Origin: an uncultured Lachnospiraceae bacterium
GTDB taxonomy: Bacteria > Bacillota > Clostridia > Lachnospirales > Lachnospiraceae
DNA length: 64,000 bases
Direction: 5' to 3'
NCBI GenBank assembly: GCA_934401915.1
Contig: CAKRSV010000006.1
Location: forward strand, 1-64,000
A model generated the notes under the pieces. That model searched no databases and was not told the DNA's origin. It saw only the letters and a list, made by a program, of their open reading frames with translations. Positions 51,812 through 60,131 of this stretch are shown in pieces (position 1 is the stretch's first letter; each line of letters begins with the position of its first letter). The translations under genes and the position numbers were made by a program.

Positions 51812-53488
51812 TTATTCGGCAGAAACGATATAATAGTAGATCGGCTGACCGCCGTACTGCAATTCGATATCACAATCCGGATACTTTTCCTCTGTCAGCT
51901 TTTTCAGATTTTCGGCGTCCTCCTCCGTGATCTCGGATCCGTAATAGATGCTGATCAGCTCAAGCTCATCCTGCATCATTTCATCGATCATGCTGAGCGC
52001 AACATCGGTGATCGTTGTTCCAACGGAAAGAATACCTGAATCGCCAAGACCCATGAAATCGCCCTGCTTGATCTCTTTGCCATCGATGTTGGTATCTCTG
52101 ACTGCGTAGGTAACCTGACCGGTCGCTACATTCTTGATCTCTTCCGTCATTGTCTGTTCATTTTCCTTGGCAGACAGATCCGGGATATAGTTGATAACCG
52201 CTGTGATCCCCTGCGGAACCGTCTTGGTCGGAATGACGATGATCTTTTTATCTTTGACAAGCATCTGTGCCTGGTTGGCAGCGAGAATGATATTCTTGTT
52301 GTTCGGAAGGATGAATACGGTGTCGGCGTTTACCTTGTCGATTGCATTTAACATATCCTCCGTACTCGGATTCATGGTCTGTCCGCCCTCTATGATGTAA
52401 TCTACGCCAAGGCTCTTAAAGATCTCGTTGATTCCTTCTCCGACAGATACGGCGATGAAGCCTACATCTTTCTTGGGCATCGGCTCGCTTTCTGCGGCAG
52501 CTTCCTTCTGGGACTGCTTAAACAGCTTTTCCTGATGCTCCAGACGCATATTGTCGATCTTCATATTAGAGAGCGCACCGTATTTGAGCGCACGCTGAAT
52601 CGCAAGACCCGGATCGTTGGTATGTACATGTACCTTGACCACATCCTCGTCCGCTACGACAACTATGGAATCACCGATCGATTCAAGATATGCCTTGAAA
52701 TCCATCTCGGCTTTGATGTTGAACACCTTGTTCAGCATGATAATGAATTCGGTGCAGTATCCGTATTTGATCTCGGCGTTTGCCTGCGCTTCGATGCTTG
52801 CGCTGTCCTGCGCCTTCTTCTCTCCGGACGTCTCCTTTGTGATGTTCAGATCAATTTCCTTGCCCTGGAACGCATCGTAAGCGCCCTTGAGTACCTGCAT
52901 CAGCCCTTGACCACCCGAGTCAACAACTCCTGCCTGTTTGAGAACCGGAAGCATCTCCGGCGTCTTTTCCAGAACTTCATCCGCATAGGTGATGATCTGT
53001 CCGATAAATTCCGTCATATCTTCCATGCCGGCGTCTGCAAGCTCCCGCGCTTTCTCGGATGCACCCTTTGCGACGGTCAGGATCGTACCTTCCTTGGGTT
53101 TCATAACCGCCTTGTAAGCAGTCTCCACTGCTTTTTCAAATGCGTCTGCAATAATCGGGATGGTAAGCTCGTCACAGGTCTTTACCACTTTCGTGAAGCC
53201 TCTGAAAAGCTGGGAAAGAATAACGCCGGAATTTCCTCTCGCGCCCCGGAGAGATCCGGAGGAAACTGCCTTGCAAAGGGACGTCATGTCCAGATCGCCC
53301 ATCTCATACAGAGAAGACACTTCCTTTGCAGCCGACATGATCGTAAGAGTCATGTTCGTTCCGGTATCGCCGTCCGGCACCGGAAAAACATTCAGCTCGT
53401 TGATCCATTCTTTTTTGTTGTCAAGATTCTTTGCTCCGGCCAGAAACATTTTGGCCATCAGCTTAGCATCGATTACATTTGAAGCCAC
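51812..53488 (-). CDS. fakA: DAK2-domain fatty acid kinase subunit (FakA/YloV)
   Basis: 558 residues. The N-terminal Dak2 domain (about 8-200) has the ATP/metal motif NVFPVPDGDTGTNM and GARGNSGVILSQLFRGF. The rest holds the middle and C-terminal DegV-like domains (about 220-558). FakA phosphorylates fatty acids presented by a FakB (DegV) partner, feeding phospholipid synthesis. It lies 14 bp after the Gls24 gene, the usual yloU-yloV pair. Confidence 0.92.
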   Translation of the reverse strand: MASNVIDAKLMAKMFLAGAKNLDNKKEWINELNVFPVPDGDTGTNMTLTIMSAAKEVSSLYEMGDLDMTSLCKAVSSGSLRGARGNSGVILSQLFRGFTKVVKTCDELTIPIIADAFEKAVETAYKAVMKPKEGTILTVAKGASEKARELADAGMEDMTEFIGQIITYADEVLEKTPEMLPVLKQAGVVDSGGQGLMQVLKGAYDAFQGKEIDLNITKETSGEKKAQDSASIEAQANAEIKYGYCTEFIIMLNKVFNIKAEMDFKAYLESIGDSIVVVADEDVVKVHVHTNDPGLAIQRALKYGALSNMKIDNMRLEHQEKLFKQSQKEAAAESEPMPKKDVGFIAVSVGEGINEIFKSLGVDYIIEGGQTMNPSTEDMLNAIDKVNADTVFILPNNKNIILAANQAQMLVKDKKIIVIPTKTVPQGITAVINYIPDLSAKENEQTMTEEIKNVATGQVTYAVRDTNIDGKEIKQGDFMGLGDSGILSVGTTITDVALSMIDEMMQDELELISIYYGSEITEEDAENLKKLTEEKYPDCDIELQYGGQPIYYYIVSAE

Positions 53489-53502
53489 TTTTAGGTCCTC
53501 CC

Positions 53503-53862
53503 TTAGTCAATCACTTTTACACCTTCGACGAAGATGTTGATTTTTTCTACTTCGATTCCGGTGAATTCCTCTACTTTATATTTGACGCTGTCGATCAGAT
53601 TGTCTGATACCGCCAGAATACTTACACCATATGACATGATTATATGAAAATTCAGGGTCAGCTTATTGTTGTTGAGCAATACCTGGATCCCGCGTGTCAT
53701 GCTGTCTTTTTTCAATAATTTTACAAGACCGTCTTTGACACTCATACCGGCCATGCCCACCACGCCGAAGCACTCGGTGGCAACCGTTCCGGCATACTGC
53801 GCAATAACTTCCTGATCAATAGAAATATTACCCATATGTGTATCCATTGACGAAACTTTCAT
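53503..53862 (-). CDS. Asp23/Gls24 family envelope stress protein (YloU)
   Basis: 119 residues: ISIDQEVIAQYAGTVATECFGVVGMAG at the N-terminus, then FHIIMSYGVSILAVSDNLIDSVKYKVEEFTGIEVEKINIFVEGVKV. No membrane segment; relatives attach to the membrane through partners. It is coupled in position to the fatty acid kinase gene. The AT-rich 53863-54102 gap separates it from the divergent rpmB gene. Confidence 0.92.
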   Translation of the reverse strand: MKVSSMDTHMGNISIDQEVIAQYAGTVATECFGVVGMAGMSVKDGLVKLLKKDSMTRGIQVLLNNNKLTLNFHIIMSYGVSILAVSDNLIDSVKYKVEEFTGIEVEKINIFVEGVKVID

Positions 53863-54020
53863 AAATTACCTCCTTGTTATTTTAGACATATATTGGTATT
53901 ATAACCCGATACTTTGAAAAATGAAAGAAAAAATAACTCAAAATTTATTTTTCGAAAACAGACGCTTTTGTTTCTGAAAAATATTCTGAAAAAAATCTGT
54001 CCAAAAAATGTAAATTATGC

Positions 54021-54049
54021 TTGCATTCTGCTATTTAATCTGATATTAT
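54021..54049 (+). promoter_or_regulatory. SigmaA promoter of rpmB
   Basis: TTGCAT (54021-54026), a 17-bp spacer and TATTAT (54044-54049), about 50 bases upstream of the rpmB ATG. Confidence 0.65.
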
Positions 54050-54102
54050 ATTACCGTTGCGTAAGCAAAAAAACTTCGATTGTATCGTTAGGAGGTGCAA
54101 AG

Positions 54103-54288
54103 ATGGCTAAGTGTGATATTTGTGGTAAGGGTGCTCATTTTGGTAATAATGTAAGCCATTCTCATAGAAGATCCAATAGAATCTGGAGTTCCAATATTCA
54201 GAATGTTATGTGCAAATTGAATGGTTCCAATAAGAAGTTACATGTGTGCACACGTTGTTTAAGATCCGGCAAAGTAGAGAGAGCCTAG
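54103..54288 (+). CDS. rpmB: 50S ribosomal protein L28
   Basis: 61 residues from ATG 54103 after AGGAGG. MAKCDICGKG and HVCTRCLRSGKV each hold a CxxC, the zinc-binding form of L28, with the conserved NNVSHSHRRSNRIW between. It is a large-subunit component. It stands as a single-gene unit between a promoter at 54021 and a terminator at 54321. Confidence 0.97.
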   Translation: MAKCDICGKGAHFGNNVSHSHRRSNRIWSSNIQNVMCKLNGSNKKLHVCTRCLRSGKVERA

Positions 54289-54319
54289 TATCAAAGGCTT
54301 CTGATTTTCCAGATGAGAT

Positions 54320-54350
54320 TAAAAACCAGCCCAAACGGACTGGTTTTTTT
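54320..54350. terminator. Bidirectional terminator after rpmB
   Basis: AAAAACCAG and CTGGTTTTTTT flank a short stem extension (CC/GG). It serves rpmB on the plus strand and the J-domain gene on the minus strand. Confidence 0.85.
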
Positions 54351-54351
54351 G

Positions 54352-54858
54352 CTACTCTTCATATTTCTGTTTCAGCAGCTCGTATTCCCGGTTGATCTGC
54401 TGAAGCACTTCCTTGTCTCCCGCCACATTGTCGGGATGAAATATCTTGATCAGATCCTTGTATCGCTTCTTCAGGGCCAGACGGCTCCGCACTCCGCAAA
54501 AGAGCATCGACACATCGTCGTCTGTCAGCGGCAGTTCCCTCTGGCGGCTCCGCTCTCTTTCCAGATGCTTCCGGTCTTCCTCCAGCTGCCGGAAGCCTCC
54601 CTGCAGGATCTCCATTTTCTTCTGAAAGAACTGCTCGTCCTCCTTCAGACGCTTCCGCGCCGAAGATACGCGCTGACTGATCACGCGGACTTCCTGCTGG
54701 AATTGCTCTTTTTCCTGCTGCATCTTTTCCTGCTGTGTTTCCAGCTCCTTGAAAGCGGCGGCCAGGCGGATATTTTCCTGAAACAGCCACGTTTTCAGCG
54801 ATTGCAGTTCTTCCTCGGAAGCATTATCTACTTTTGCTTCAAAATTTTCTATCTTCAT
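54352..54858 (-). CDS. J-domain protein with a coiled-coil N-terminus
   Basis: 168 residues. Residues 30-110 form a long Glu/Gln/Lys/Arg-rich coiled coil. The C-terminal 45 residues are a J-domain with the diagnostic HPD in LIKIFHPDNVAG and the helix INREYELLKQKYEE. J-domains stimulate DnaK (Hsp70) ATPase; the coiled coil may bring a client or place it. The reversed order (J-domain last) is unlike DnaJ. No DnaK gene is in the window. Confidence 0.75.
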   Translation of the reverse strand: MKIENFEAKVDNASEEELQSLKTWLFQENIRLAAAFKELETQQEKMQQEKEQFQQEVRVISQRVSSARKRLKEDEQFFQKKMEILQGGFRQLEEDRKHLERERSRQRELPLTDDDVSMLFCGVRSRLALKKRYKDLIKIFHPDNVAGDKEVLQQINREYELLKQKYEE

Positions 54859-54914
54859 CTTCTAACCACAACAGAAACGATCCCCGATCCGGGTATTGCA
54901 GCCAACAGGAACCG

Positions 54915-55055
54915 TTACTCACAACAAAAGAACTGATACCCGATCAACAACAAGAGAACGATCAGAACAAGACCGATAAAACGGTTGGACATAAAAAGCA
55001 TAAAAAACATGCCGGCTGCAAAGCACAGGGCTACAAATCCGATCAGTTTTTTCAT
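54915..55055 (-). CDS. 46-residue membrane protein
   Basis: Reads MKKLIGFVALCFAAGMFFML, with a second hydrophobic helix (GLVLIVLLLLIGYQF) and C-terminal CCE. Two membrane helices with a short SNRF loop between. The ribosome site is a weak GGTGG. It lies between gerW and the J-domain gene in the same direction. Function unknown. Confidence 0.6.
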   Translation of the reverse strand: MKKLIGFVALCFAAGMFFMLFMSNRFIGLVLIVLLLLIGYQFFCCE

Positions 55056-55132
55056 AACCACCGCCCCTGTTCTCTTCTCTTTCTATATTCTATGAACTGC
55101 CACGGAAAAGGGTTCCTTTTGGAACGTGCGTA

Positions 55133-55525
55133 TTACTTGTCCTCTTCCGGGAATGCGATATCCACCGCTGTATCGTCCGCGATCATCTCCTCCTTGGGTG
55201 AGGTGAATTTATCTACGACGTCCGGGATCATATCAAGAACCTTGGTAAGCGCATCCTGGTTTTTGATGTTGACCAGCTTGGTAGAGCCGTTCTTGATAAC
55301 AAGGACGGCACTCGGAGACATTTTTGCACCGAATCCGCCGCTGCCTCCATTCTTTTTGTCGGCCGCACTCGCACCGGCGCCAACGCCGAACGATACGTCT
55401 ACAAGAGGAAGGATGATGGTGTCACCGACCTGCGTCACATCACCTACTACCGTCTTTGTACCGATCACGGTATTCATGCCTTTCATCAATGCCTCGATCA
55501 CTCCGGTAAAATTATTTTCTGCCAT
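55133..55525 (-). CDS. ytfJ: GerW/YtfJ family sporulation protein
   Basis: 130 residues. GVIEALMKGMNTVIGTKTVVGD, ILPLVDVSFGVGAGA and the Gly-rich GGSGGFGAKMSPSAVLVIKNG are family hallmarks. In Bacillus the protein is a spore component needed for normal germination; here it suggests sporulation ability or ancestry. It overlaps the DUF2953 gene by 14 bases, the known ytfI-ytfJ pairing. Confidence 0.93.
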   Translation of the reverse strand: MAENNFTGVIEALMKGMNTVIGTKTVVGDVTQVGDTIILPLVDVSFGVGAGASAADKKNGGSGGFGAKMSPSAVLVIKNGSTKLVNIKNQDALTKVLDMIPDVVDKFTSPKEEMIADDTAVDIAFPEEDK

Positions 55526-56597
55526 CTGTTACAGCCTCCTTTTTTAATAAACGGATCAATGTTCTGATATTTTTGTTGAAATAGATTCGCCAGGCAACCC
55601 TGACGAGTGCAAACAAACGGATGCGTCCCTTGATGAGCGCCGTTCCCTCGATATGTTTTGCATCATAGTCGGCGACGATCCGGACATTTTGTCCGACAAG
55701 CGGATAGCACACTCCGTAAACAGCCAGAATATCGCTGTTCAGAACCGGATCTCCCGTACCGATGATCCAGTCTGCCTTAAGTTTCGTGGGCTTCAAATGC
55801 CTCAGTGCATAGCCAAGTTCCCCCCAGCACAGCGCAAACGACTGCTGAAACACATCGCTTTCAAAAACTTCCTTATAATACTGTATATTATGAAGAATAT
55901 CTTTTATTTTATCACACAACCTGCGGATTGTGTACTGTATATTTGACAGGATCTGTTTCAACCGGTTCCAGAACTCGATGATCCGCTCTACAAAGCTCCG
56001 CAGCTTTTGCAGGATACTCTTCTTTTGACCGGTTTGCTCCTCTCCGTCCGTTTCCGCTTGGTTCTGCTGTTCCTGTCCTGCCGGTAATCTGCCCGGATCT
56101 GCGGCAATGGACGGTGATTTGTCCCTGGATGCCTCCGAAACCGTCGTCTTTTCCGTCCCGGTGTCCGAAGTACTTATATTCTTTGTGGGATTATCCGCAG
56201 CATTGGATGGTTCTTTTGTTTCAGCAGGTGCAGCCGCATCCTGCCTTTCCGGTTTCCCTGCCTCTTTCGTCTTTTTTTTCTTTCTTTTTTTTGATGTGGC
56301 AGAATCCGTACTTTCCTGCGGATAAACAAAGATGGTACGCAGCGCGATCCTTGCGCGGAGCATGGGCTTTCCCGGATAATGAAAGCGAACATTGATAAGA
56401 TGCAAAAGCCAGAATACGCTTCCCCGGACGCTGATCGGAGGCGCGCCGTCCTCTTCTGTCCGCTCAATAGATACCTGATAGCGGATCGGAACGAACAAAA
56501 CGACCAAAACAGCCAGCAGAATGAACGCAATCGCCGCCAGCAGAATGATCCCTATGATTTTTAATATAATAAAAAGAATATGTAACATATCTGTCAA
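55512..56597 (-). CDS. DUF2953 membrane protein (YtfI-like)
   Basis: 361 residues. One N-terminal membrane helix (about 8-36), a long Lys/Glu/Ala/Thr-rich low-complexity linker (about 95-195), and a C-terminal DUF2953 region with the WGELGYALRHLKPTKLKADWIIGTGDP block. Its partner is the ytfJ-like gene directly downstream. Function is unknown, with sporulation as the working context. Confidence 0.85.
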   Translation of the reverse strand: MTDMLHILFIILKIIGIILLAAIAFILLAVLVVLFVPIRYQVSIERTEEDGAPPISVRGSVFWLLHLINVRFHYPGKPMLRARIALRTIFVYPQESTDSATSKKRKKKKTKEAGKPERQDAAAPAETKEPSNAADNPTKNISTSDTGTEKTTVSEASRDKSPSIAADPGRLPAGQEQQNQAETDGEEQTGQKKSILQKLRSFVERIIEFWNRLKQILSNIQYTIRRLCDKIKDILHNIQYYKEVFESDVFQQSFALCWGELGYALRHLKPTKLKADWIIGTGDPVLNSDILAVYGVCYPLVGQNVRIVADYDAKHIEGTALIKGRIRLFALVRVAWRIYFNKNIRTLIRLLKKEAVTDGRK

Positions 56598-56629
56598 TTC
56601 GATCCTTTATTGTCATCCTGATGGTTTCA

Positions 56630-56941
56630 TTATTGACCATTTCCAAAAAGATATGCAGCAAAATCCACCCTTCCCAGAGTATCCAGTGATTCTTCTGCGA
56701 TCTGCTGGATCATGGAAATCCCTGTTTCCTGCCCGGATGCGATCCCTACGATGCAGGGGGGATTTTCCTTGTAATACCACTGCAGCAGCATGGCGCTGGT
56801 GTACAGCTCCAGACGATTGAGTCCGGACGACCAGGCAAGCACATAGATTCCGGGCATGAATTTCCCGTGCGCGAGCTTTCTTTTGATCTTATTTGGATTT
56901 TTCAGGGTTTCGTCCATATACAGATTCTTATAAAAATCCAT
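56630..56941 (-). CDS. Uncharacterised protein
   Basis: 103 residues from ATG 56941, with a weak GGA-rich site before it; the frame stays open to 57040 but the extra stretch is low-complexity Lys/Ser/Thr. Starts MDFYKNLYMDETLKNPNKIKR and has GIYVLAWSSGLNRLELYTSAML and ENPPCIVGIASGQETGISMI. No membrane helix. I do not recognise it. It is divergent from the HD-GYP gene. Confidence 0.6.
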   Translation of the reverse strand: MDFYKNLYMDETLKNPNKIKRKLAHGKFMPGIYVLAWSSGLNRLELYTSAMLLQWYYKENPPCIVGIASGQETGISMIQQIAEESLDTLGRVDFAAYLFGNGQ

Positions 56942-57069
56942 GCCGTTTTCCAATCTTTCCAGACTCCGTTTATGCCTGCTTTTTGTGGTAGTTTTGTCTG
57001 CATTACTTTGTTTTTTCTTAATTATGTTATATTTTAGCACATTTATAAAGATTTAAACAGGTTAAAATA

Positions 57070-57097
57070 TTGACTTATTGCACAGATTCTTTATACT
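57070..57097 (+). promoter_or_regulatory. Promoter of the HD-GYP-like gene
   Basis: TTGACT (57070-57075), a 16-bp spacer and TATACT (57092-57097), about 92 bases upstream of the likely TTG start. Confidence 0.6.
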
Positions 57098-57188
57098 AGA
57101 ATTAGTTGATTATATGCAACTATCTCAAAAGCTGCCGTTATGCAGTTCAAAGCGGTTGTGTTTATATTCAAAAGAGGGGGAAAGCAAA

Positions 57189-58244
57189 TTGAAAACAGTA
57201 GCTCGTATGGCTTTGAGTAACGGGATGGTTGTCGGCGAGGACGTCTACAGCTATCAGCATGAGTTGATCTGCCCGGTCGACACCGTGGTGGATGAGGCAC
57301 TGATCGCCAAGCTCGCACGACATTCTATCATGTGCGTTTCGATCAAAGAAGAGATCGACTACGCAACGACTCATTTCGAAAAGGTACGTCTCAGCACCGA
57401 ATTCCGGTATTTTGAATTTACATATAACGACTGTATGCCGACCTATCGCAAGATTATGGTAGATTTTGTGGAGAAGGGAATCCCGGCGCCGCTCAACCGG
57501 TTGATGGATATTTATGTCAAGATCTCCTCCTGCGCGCGAAACGGGGAACAGCTTCTTGACTTTCTGTATAATATGCTTCCGAGCGAGGACGATCTTACCC
57601 ATGCGCACTGTCTGAACTCCGCGCTGATCGCCGGCGTGTTCGGAACCTGGCTCGGCTTGTCCAAGGAAGATATTTTTCTGCTGATCCAGTGCGGTTTCTT
57701 CTATGATATCGGCAAGCTCAGACTGCCAAAGGAACTTCTCTGGAAGCCGGGAAAACTTACCGAGCTGGAATTTACCAAATTAAAAACGCATACGATGCTC
57801 GGCTTTGAACTTTTGAAAAACCAGAATCTGAACGAGCACGTGATCAAGTCGACGCTGATGCACCATGAGCGCTGCGACGGCTCCGGCTATCCCTCCAAGC
57901 TCAAATCGGATCAGATTGATATTTTTGCAAAATATACGGCAATCATAGACGCCTACGAGGCAATGACCTCTGCGCGCACATACCGCCAGTCCCTGAATCC
58001 GTTCCAGGTAATCGCCAATTTTGAGAGGGACGGATACATCAAGTTTGACGAGCATATCCTGAGGCCGATCCTTTACCATATCGCATCGACGCAGCTTGGC
58101 TTTAATGCGAGGCTTTCCAACGGCGTGGAGGCTGAGATCATGCTGATCAACCAGAATCATCTCTCCAGACCGCTTCTGAAGCGCGGTGACGAGTTTATCG
58201 ATCTTTCGACCGATCCTGAGATGGAGATCGTCGCTATCTTCTAG
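57189..58244 (+). CDS. HD-GYP domain protein with a degenerate HD motif
   Basis: 351 residues from TTG 57189, which lies 8 bases after AGAGGGGG; an earlier ATG has no site. The N-terminal half (1-140) is a variable domain. The HD-GYP part has MHHERCDGSGYP and KTHTMLGFELL, with IIDAYEAMTSARTYRQ. The pair that names the family reads Tyr-Asp (GFFYDIGKLRLP) instead of His-Asp. Active HD-GYP proteins hydrolyse cyclic di-GMP with metals bound by that His-Asp, so this one may only bind the signal, or use another metal set. It has its own promoter. Confidence 0.85.
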   Translation: MKTVARMALSNGMVVGEDVYSYQHELICPVDTVVDEALIAKLARHSIMCVSIKEEIDYATTHFEKVRLSTEFRYFEFTYNDCMPTYRKIMVDFVEKGIPAPLNRLMDIYVKISSCARNGEQLLDFLYNMLPSEDDLTHAHCLNSALIAGVFGTWLGLSKEDIFLLIQCGFFYDIGKLRLPKELLWKPGKLTELEFTKLKTHTMLGFELLKNQNLNEHVIKSTLMHHERCDGSGYPSKLKSDQIDIFAKYTAIIDAYEAMTSARTYRQSLNPFQVIANFERDGYIKFDEHILRPILYHIASTQLGFNARLSNGVEAEIMLINQNHLSRPLLKRGDEFIDLSTDPEMEIVAIF

Positions 58245-58269
58245 CCAAAAAATTTAAGCTAAACAGAAA

Positions 58270-58312
58270 AATCTGTGGATTCCTTTTCAGCGGATCCACA
58301 GATTATTTTTTT
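58270..58312. terminator. Bidirectional terminator between HD-GYP and NUDIX genes
   Basis: ATCTGTGGAT and ATCCACAGAT with a 12-base loop, followed by a T-run to 58312 on the plus strand and, less perfectly, by TTTTCTG on the minus strand. The right arm is inside the last codons of the NUDIX gene. Confidence 0.8.
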
Positions 58313-58727
58313 TCATCGCTAAGTACTCCTCATACGCTTTTTCCAAAATCTGCTTTTCGTTTGCAAATTTCAGAAGATGATAGGCCTCGTGGTATTTGTA
58401 GAAGCCGGAATCCGTAAAGTACTCTTCTCTCTGCGGCTTGCTGTAGTAGCTGTCCGCCATCATAAGATACCAGTAGACTTCCTTGGATACCTTGTCATCC
58501 GGAATGTGGAAGGTATATTCACTTTTATCCACGTACTTCATGATCCTTGCCCGGGCGCCCGTCTCCTCGAGCACTTCCCTGAGTGCTGTTTCCTTATGGG
58601 ACTCCCCTTCTTCCACCGTTCCCTTTGGGAGAACCCAGCCATCGTACTTATTCTGAAAATGCTTGTACAGTATCAGGATCTTTCCACGAAAGATCACAAC
58701 ACCGCCGCAGCTCACTGCTTCGATCAT
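58287..58727 (-). CDS. NUDIX hydrolase
   Basis: 146 residues. The Nudix box GTVEEGESHKETALREVLEETGA is complete (residues 36-58). The substrate, a nucleoside diphosphate linked to another group, cannot be told. It follows the PBP gene by 11 bp and shares its 3' end with a terminator. Confidence 0.9.
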   Translation of the reverse strand: MIEAVSCGGVVIFRGKILILYKHFQNKYDGWVLPKGTVEEGESHKETALREVLEETGARARIMKYVDKSEYTFHIPDDKVSKEVYWYLMMADSYYSKPQREEYFTDSGFYKYHEAYHLLKFANEKQILEKAYEEYLAMKKNNLWIR

Positions 58728-58738
58728 TTCCCTTCCTC

Positions 58739-60124
58739 CTATTCGCCAAAATATTGATCAAAGATCCTTTTGGCTATTGGTACAGCGTAATCTCCGCCGG
58801 AGCCTGCACCTTCAATAATTATGGTAACACATATTTCCGGATTTTCAACCGGGGCGAATCCGGTAAACCACGCATGTGAATCCGTCTTGACGCTGCTGTA
58901 TTCCGCAGAACCCGTCTTTCCCGCTGCGGAATAGGCAAGCCCGGAAAGTCTTGTCGCCGTACCGCTCTTTACCACCTCTTCCATCAGTCCGATAAGCGCA
59001 GATGCTTCCGTCTCGGACAGAAGTTTCTTATAGGAATCCGGCGAAAACTGCTTGACAACCGTGCCCTCGCTGTTTTCCACGCGGCTCACCAGATAGGGTT
59101 TCATCAGCGTTCCCTTGTTGGCGATGGAGCAGGTGATCATATTCAGGTGAAGAGGCGTGATCTGGGTATTGCCCTGCCCGATAGCAGCCTGCATCATATC
59201 CGAATCCGAAGTATTTTCATCCACGACCAGCCGGCTCTGATTGTAGGCAAACTTGACAGGCAGCTCCTGGTTAAACAACAGTCCGTCCAGCGTATTTGCA
59301 AAGCTGGTGCGGTCGAGCTGCAGTCCGATGTTCGCAAACGAGGAATTGCAGGACTTGGCGAAGGATTTGGCAAAGTCCTCCGCGCCGTGAACGGATCCGT
59401 GATAACAGTTGATCCGGTCCTCGCCGTGAACAAAATTTCCATTACACTGATACCGGTACTGCTGATAGGTATCCGGATTTTCCCGGATATATTCCAGAGC
59501 CGTGATGATCTTAAAGGTGGAGCCGGGAGGATATAATCCCTGCGTCACCCGGTTTAACAGCACGGAGCTGTTCTGATCCGCTATCAGGTCTGACCAGATC
59601 GAATCGATCTCATTCGGATCAAAATCCGGTTTGGAAACCATTGCAAGGATCTCTCCGGTATCCGGCTTGCTGACGATGACCGCCCCCTTATAGACGCCCA
59701 GGGACTGGTAAGCGATCTGCTGCAATTCCACATCAAGCGTCGTGATGACATTGTCGCCGGGATATTTTTCCCCGGACACATCCTTCGCCACCTTGTCCGA
59801 CAGCTTTGCATTGGAATTGATCAGATAATAGTTGCTCAGCGCCTCGATTCCGTACTTTCCGTTCGTCGCGTAGCCGACCACATGGGCGAACATATTGGAA
59901 TACGGATATACGCGCGTCTCTTTGCCGTCGTCGCCGGTCTGCGTCTGTGCAAGCGGCTGGCGGTTTCTGGAATAGATCGTTCCCCGCGTGTTCTGGGAAA
60001 TCAGCATTTCCTGCCGTCCGTTATAGCTGTTGTTGATCAGCTCCTGCTGGTGCGTCACGGCATAATGGCAGGTATACACCATCATTCCGAGAAAGACAGC
60101 CACAAACAGATACGTGACCGCCAT
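58739..60124 (-). CDS. Class B penicillin-binding transpeptidase (second PBP)
   Basis: 461 residues from ATG 60124, eight bases downstream of the SEDS gene stop. A longer in-frame start at 60265 would overlap that gene by 134 bases, so it is rejected. An N-terminal helix (MAVTYLFVAVFLGMMVY) precedes the NTRGTIYSRN block. Active-site motifs are PPGSTFKI, KSCNSSF and GKTGSAEY. It is close in type to the single-pass PbpA/SpoVD-like enzymes that pair with SEDS proteins. It cross-links peptidoglycan at the septum or in spore cortex; the choice is not decided. Confidence 0.9.
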   Translation of the reverse strand: MAVTYLFVAVFLGMMVYTCHYAVTHQQELINNSYNGRQEMLISQNTRGTIYSRNRQPLAQTQTGDDGKETRVYPYSNMFAHVVGYATNGKYGIEALSNYYLINSNAKLSDKVAKDVSGEKYPGDNVITTLDVELQQIAYQSLGVYKGAVIVSKPDTGEILAMVSKPDFDPNEIDSIWSDLIADQNSSVLLNRVTQGLYPPGSTFKIITALEYIRENPDTYQQYRYQCNGNFVHGEDRINCYHGSVHGAEDFAKSFAKSCNSSFANIGLQLDRTSFANTLDGLLFNQELPVKFAYNQSRLVVDENTSDSDMMQAAIGQGNTQITPLHLNMITCSIANKGTLMKPYLVSRVENSEGTVVKQFSPDSYKKLLSETEASALIGLMEEVVKSGTATRLSGLAYSAAGKTGSAEYSSVKTDSHAWFTGFAPVENPEICVTIIIEGAGSGGDYAVPIAKRIFDQYFGE

Positions 60125-60131
60125 GATCTGC

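Noticed and set aside
53914..54288. Longer version of the L28 gene
   Set aside because: L28 proteins begin MAKCDICGKG, and AGGAGG sits just before ATG 54103. The upstream codons cover the promoter.
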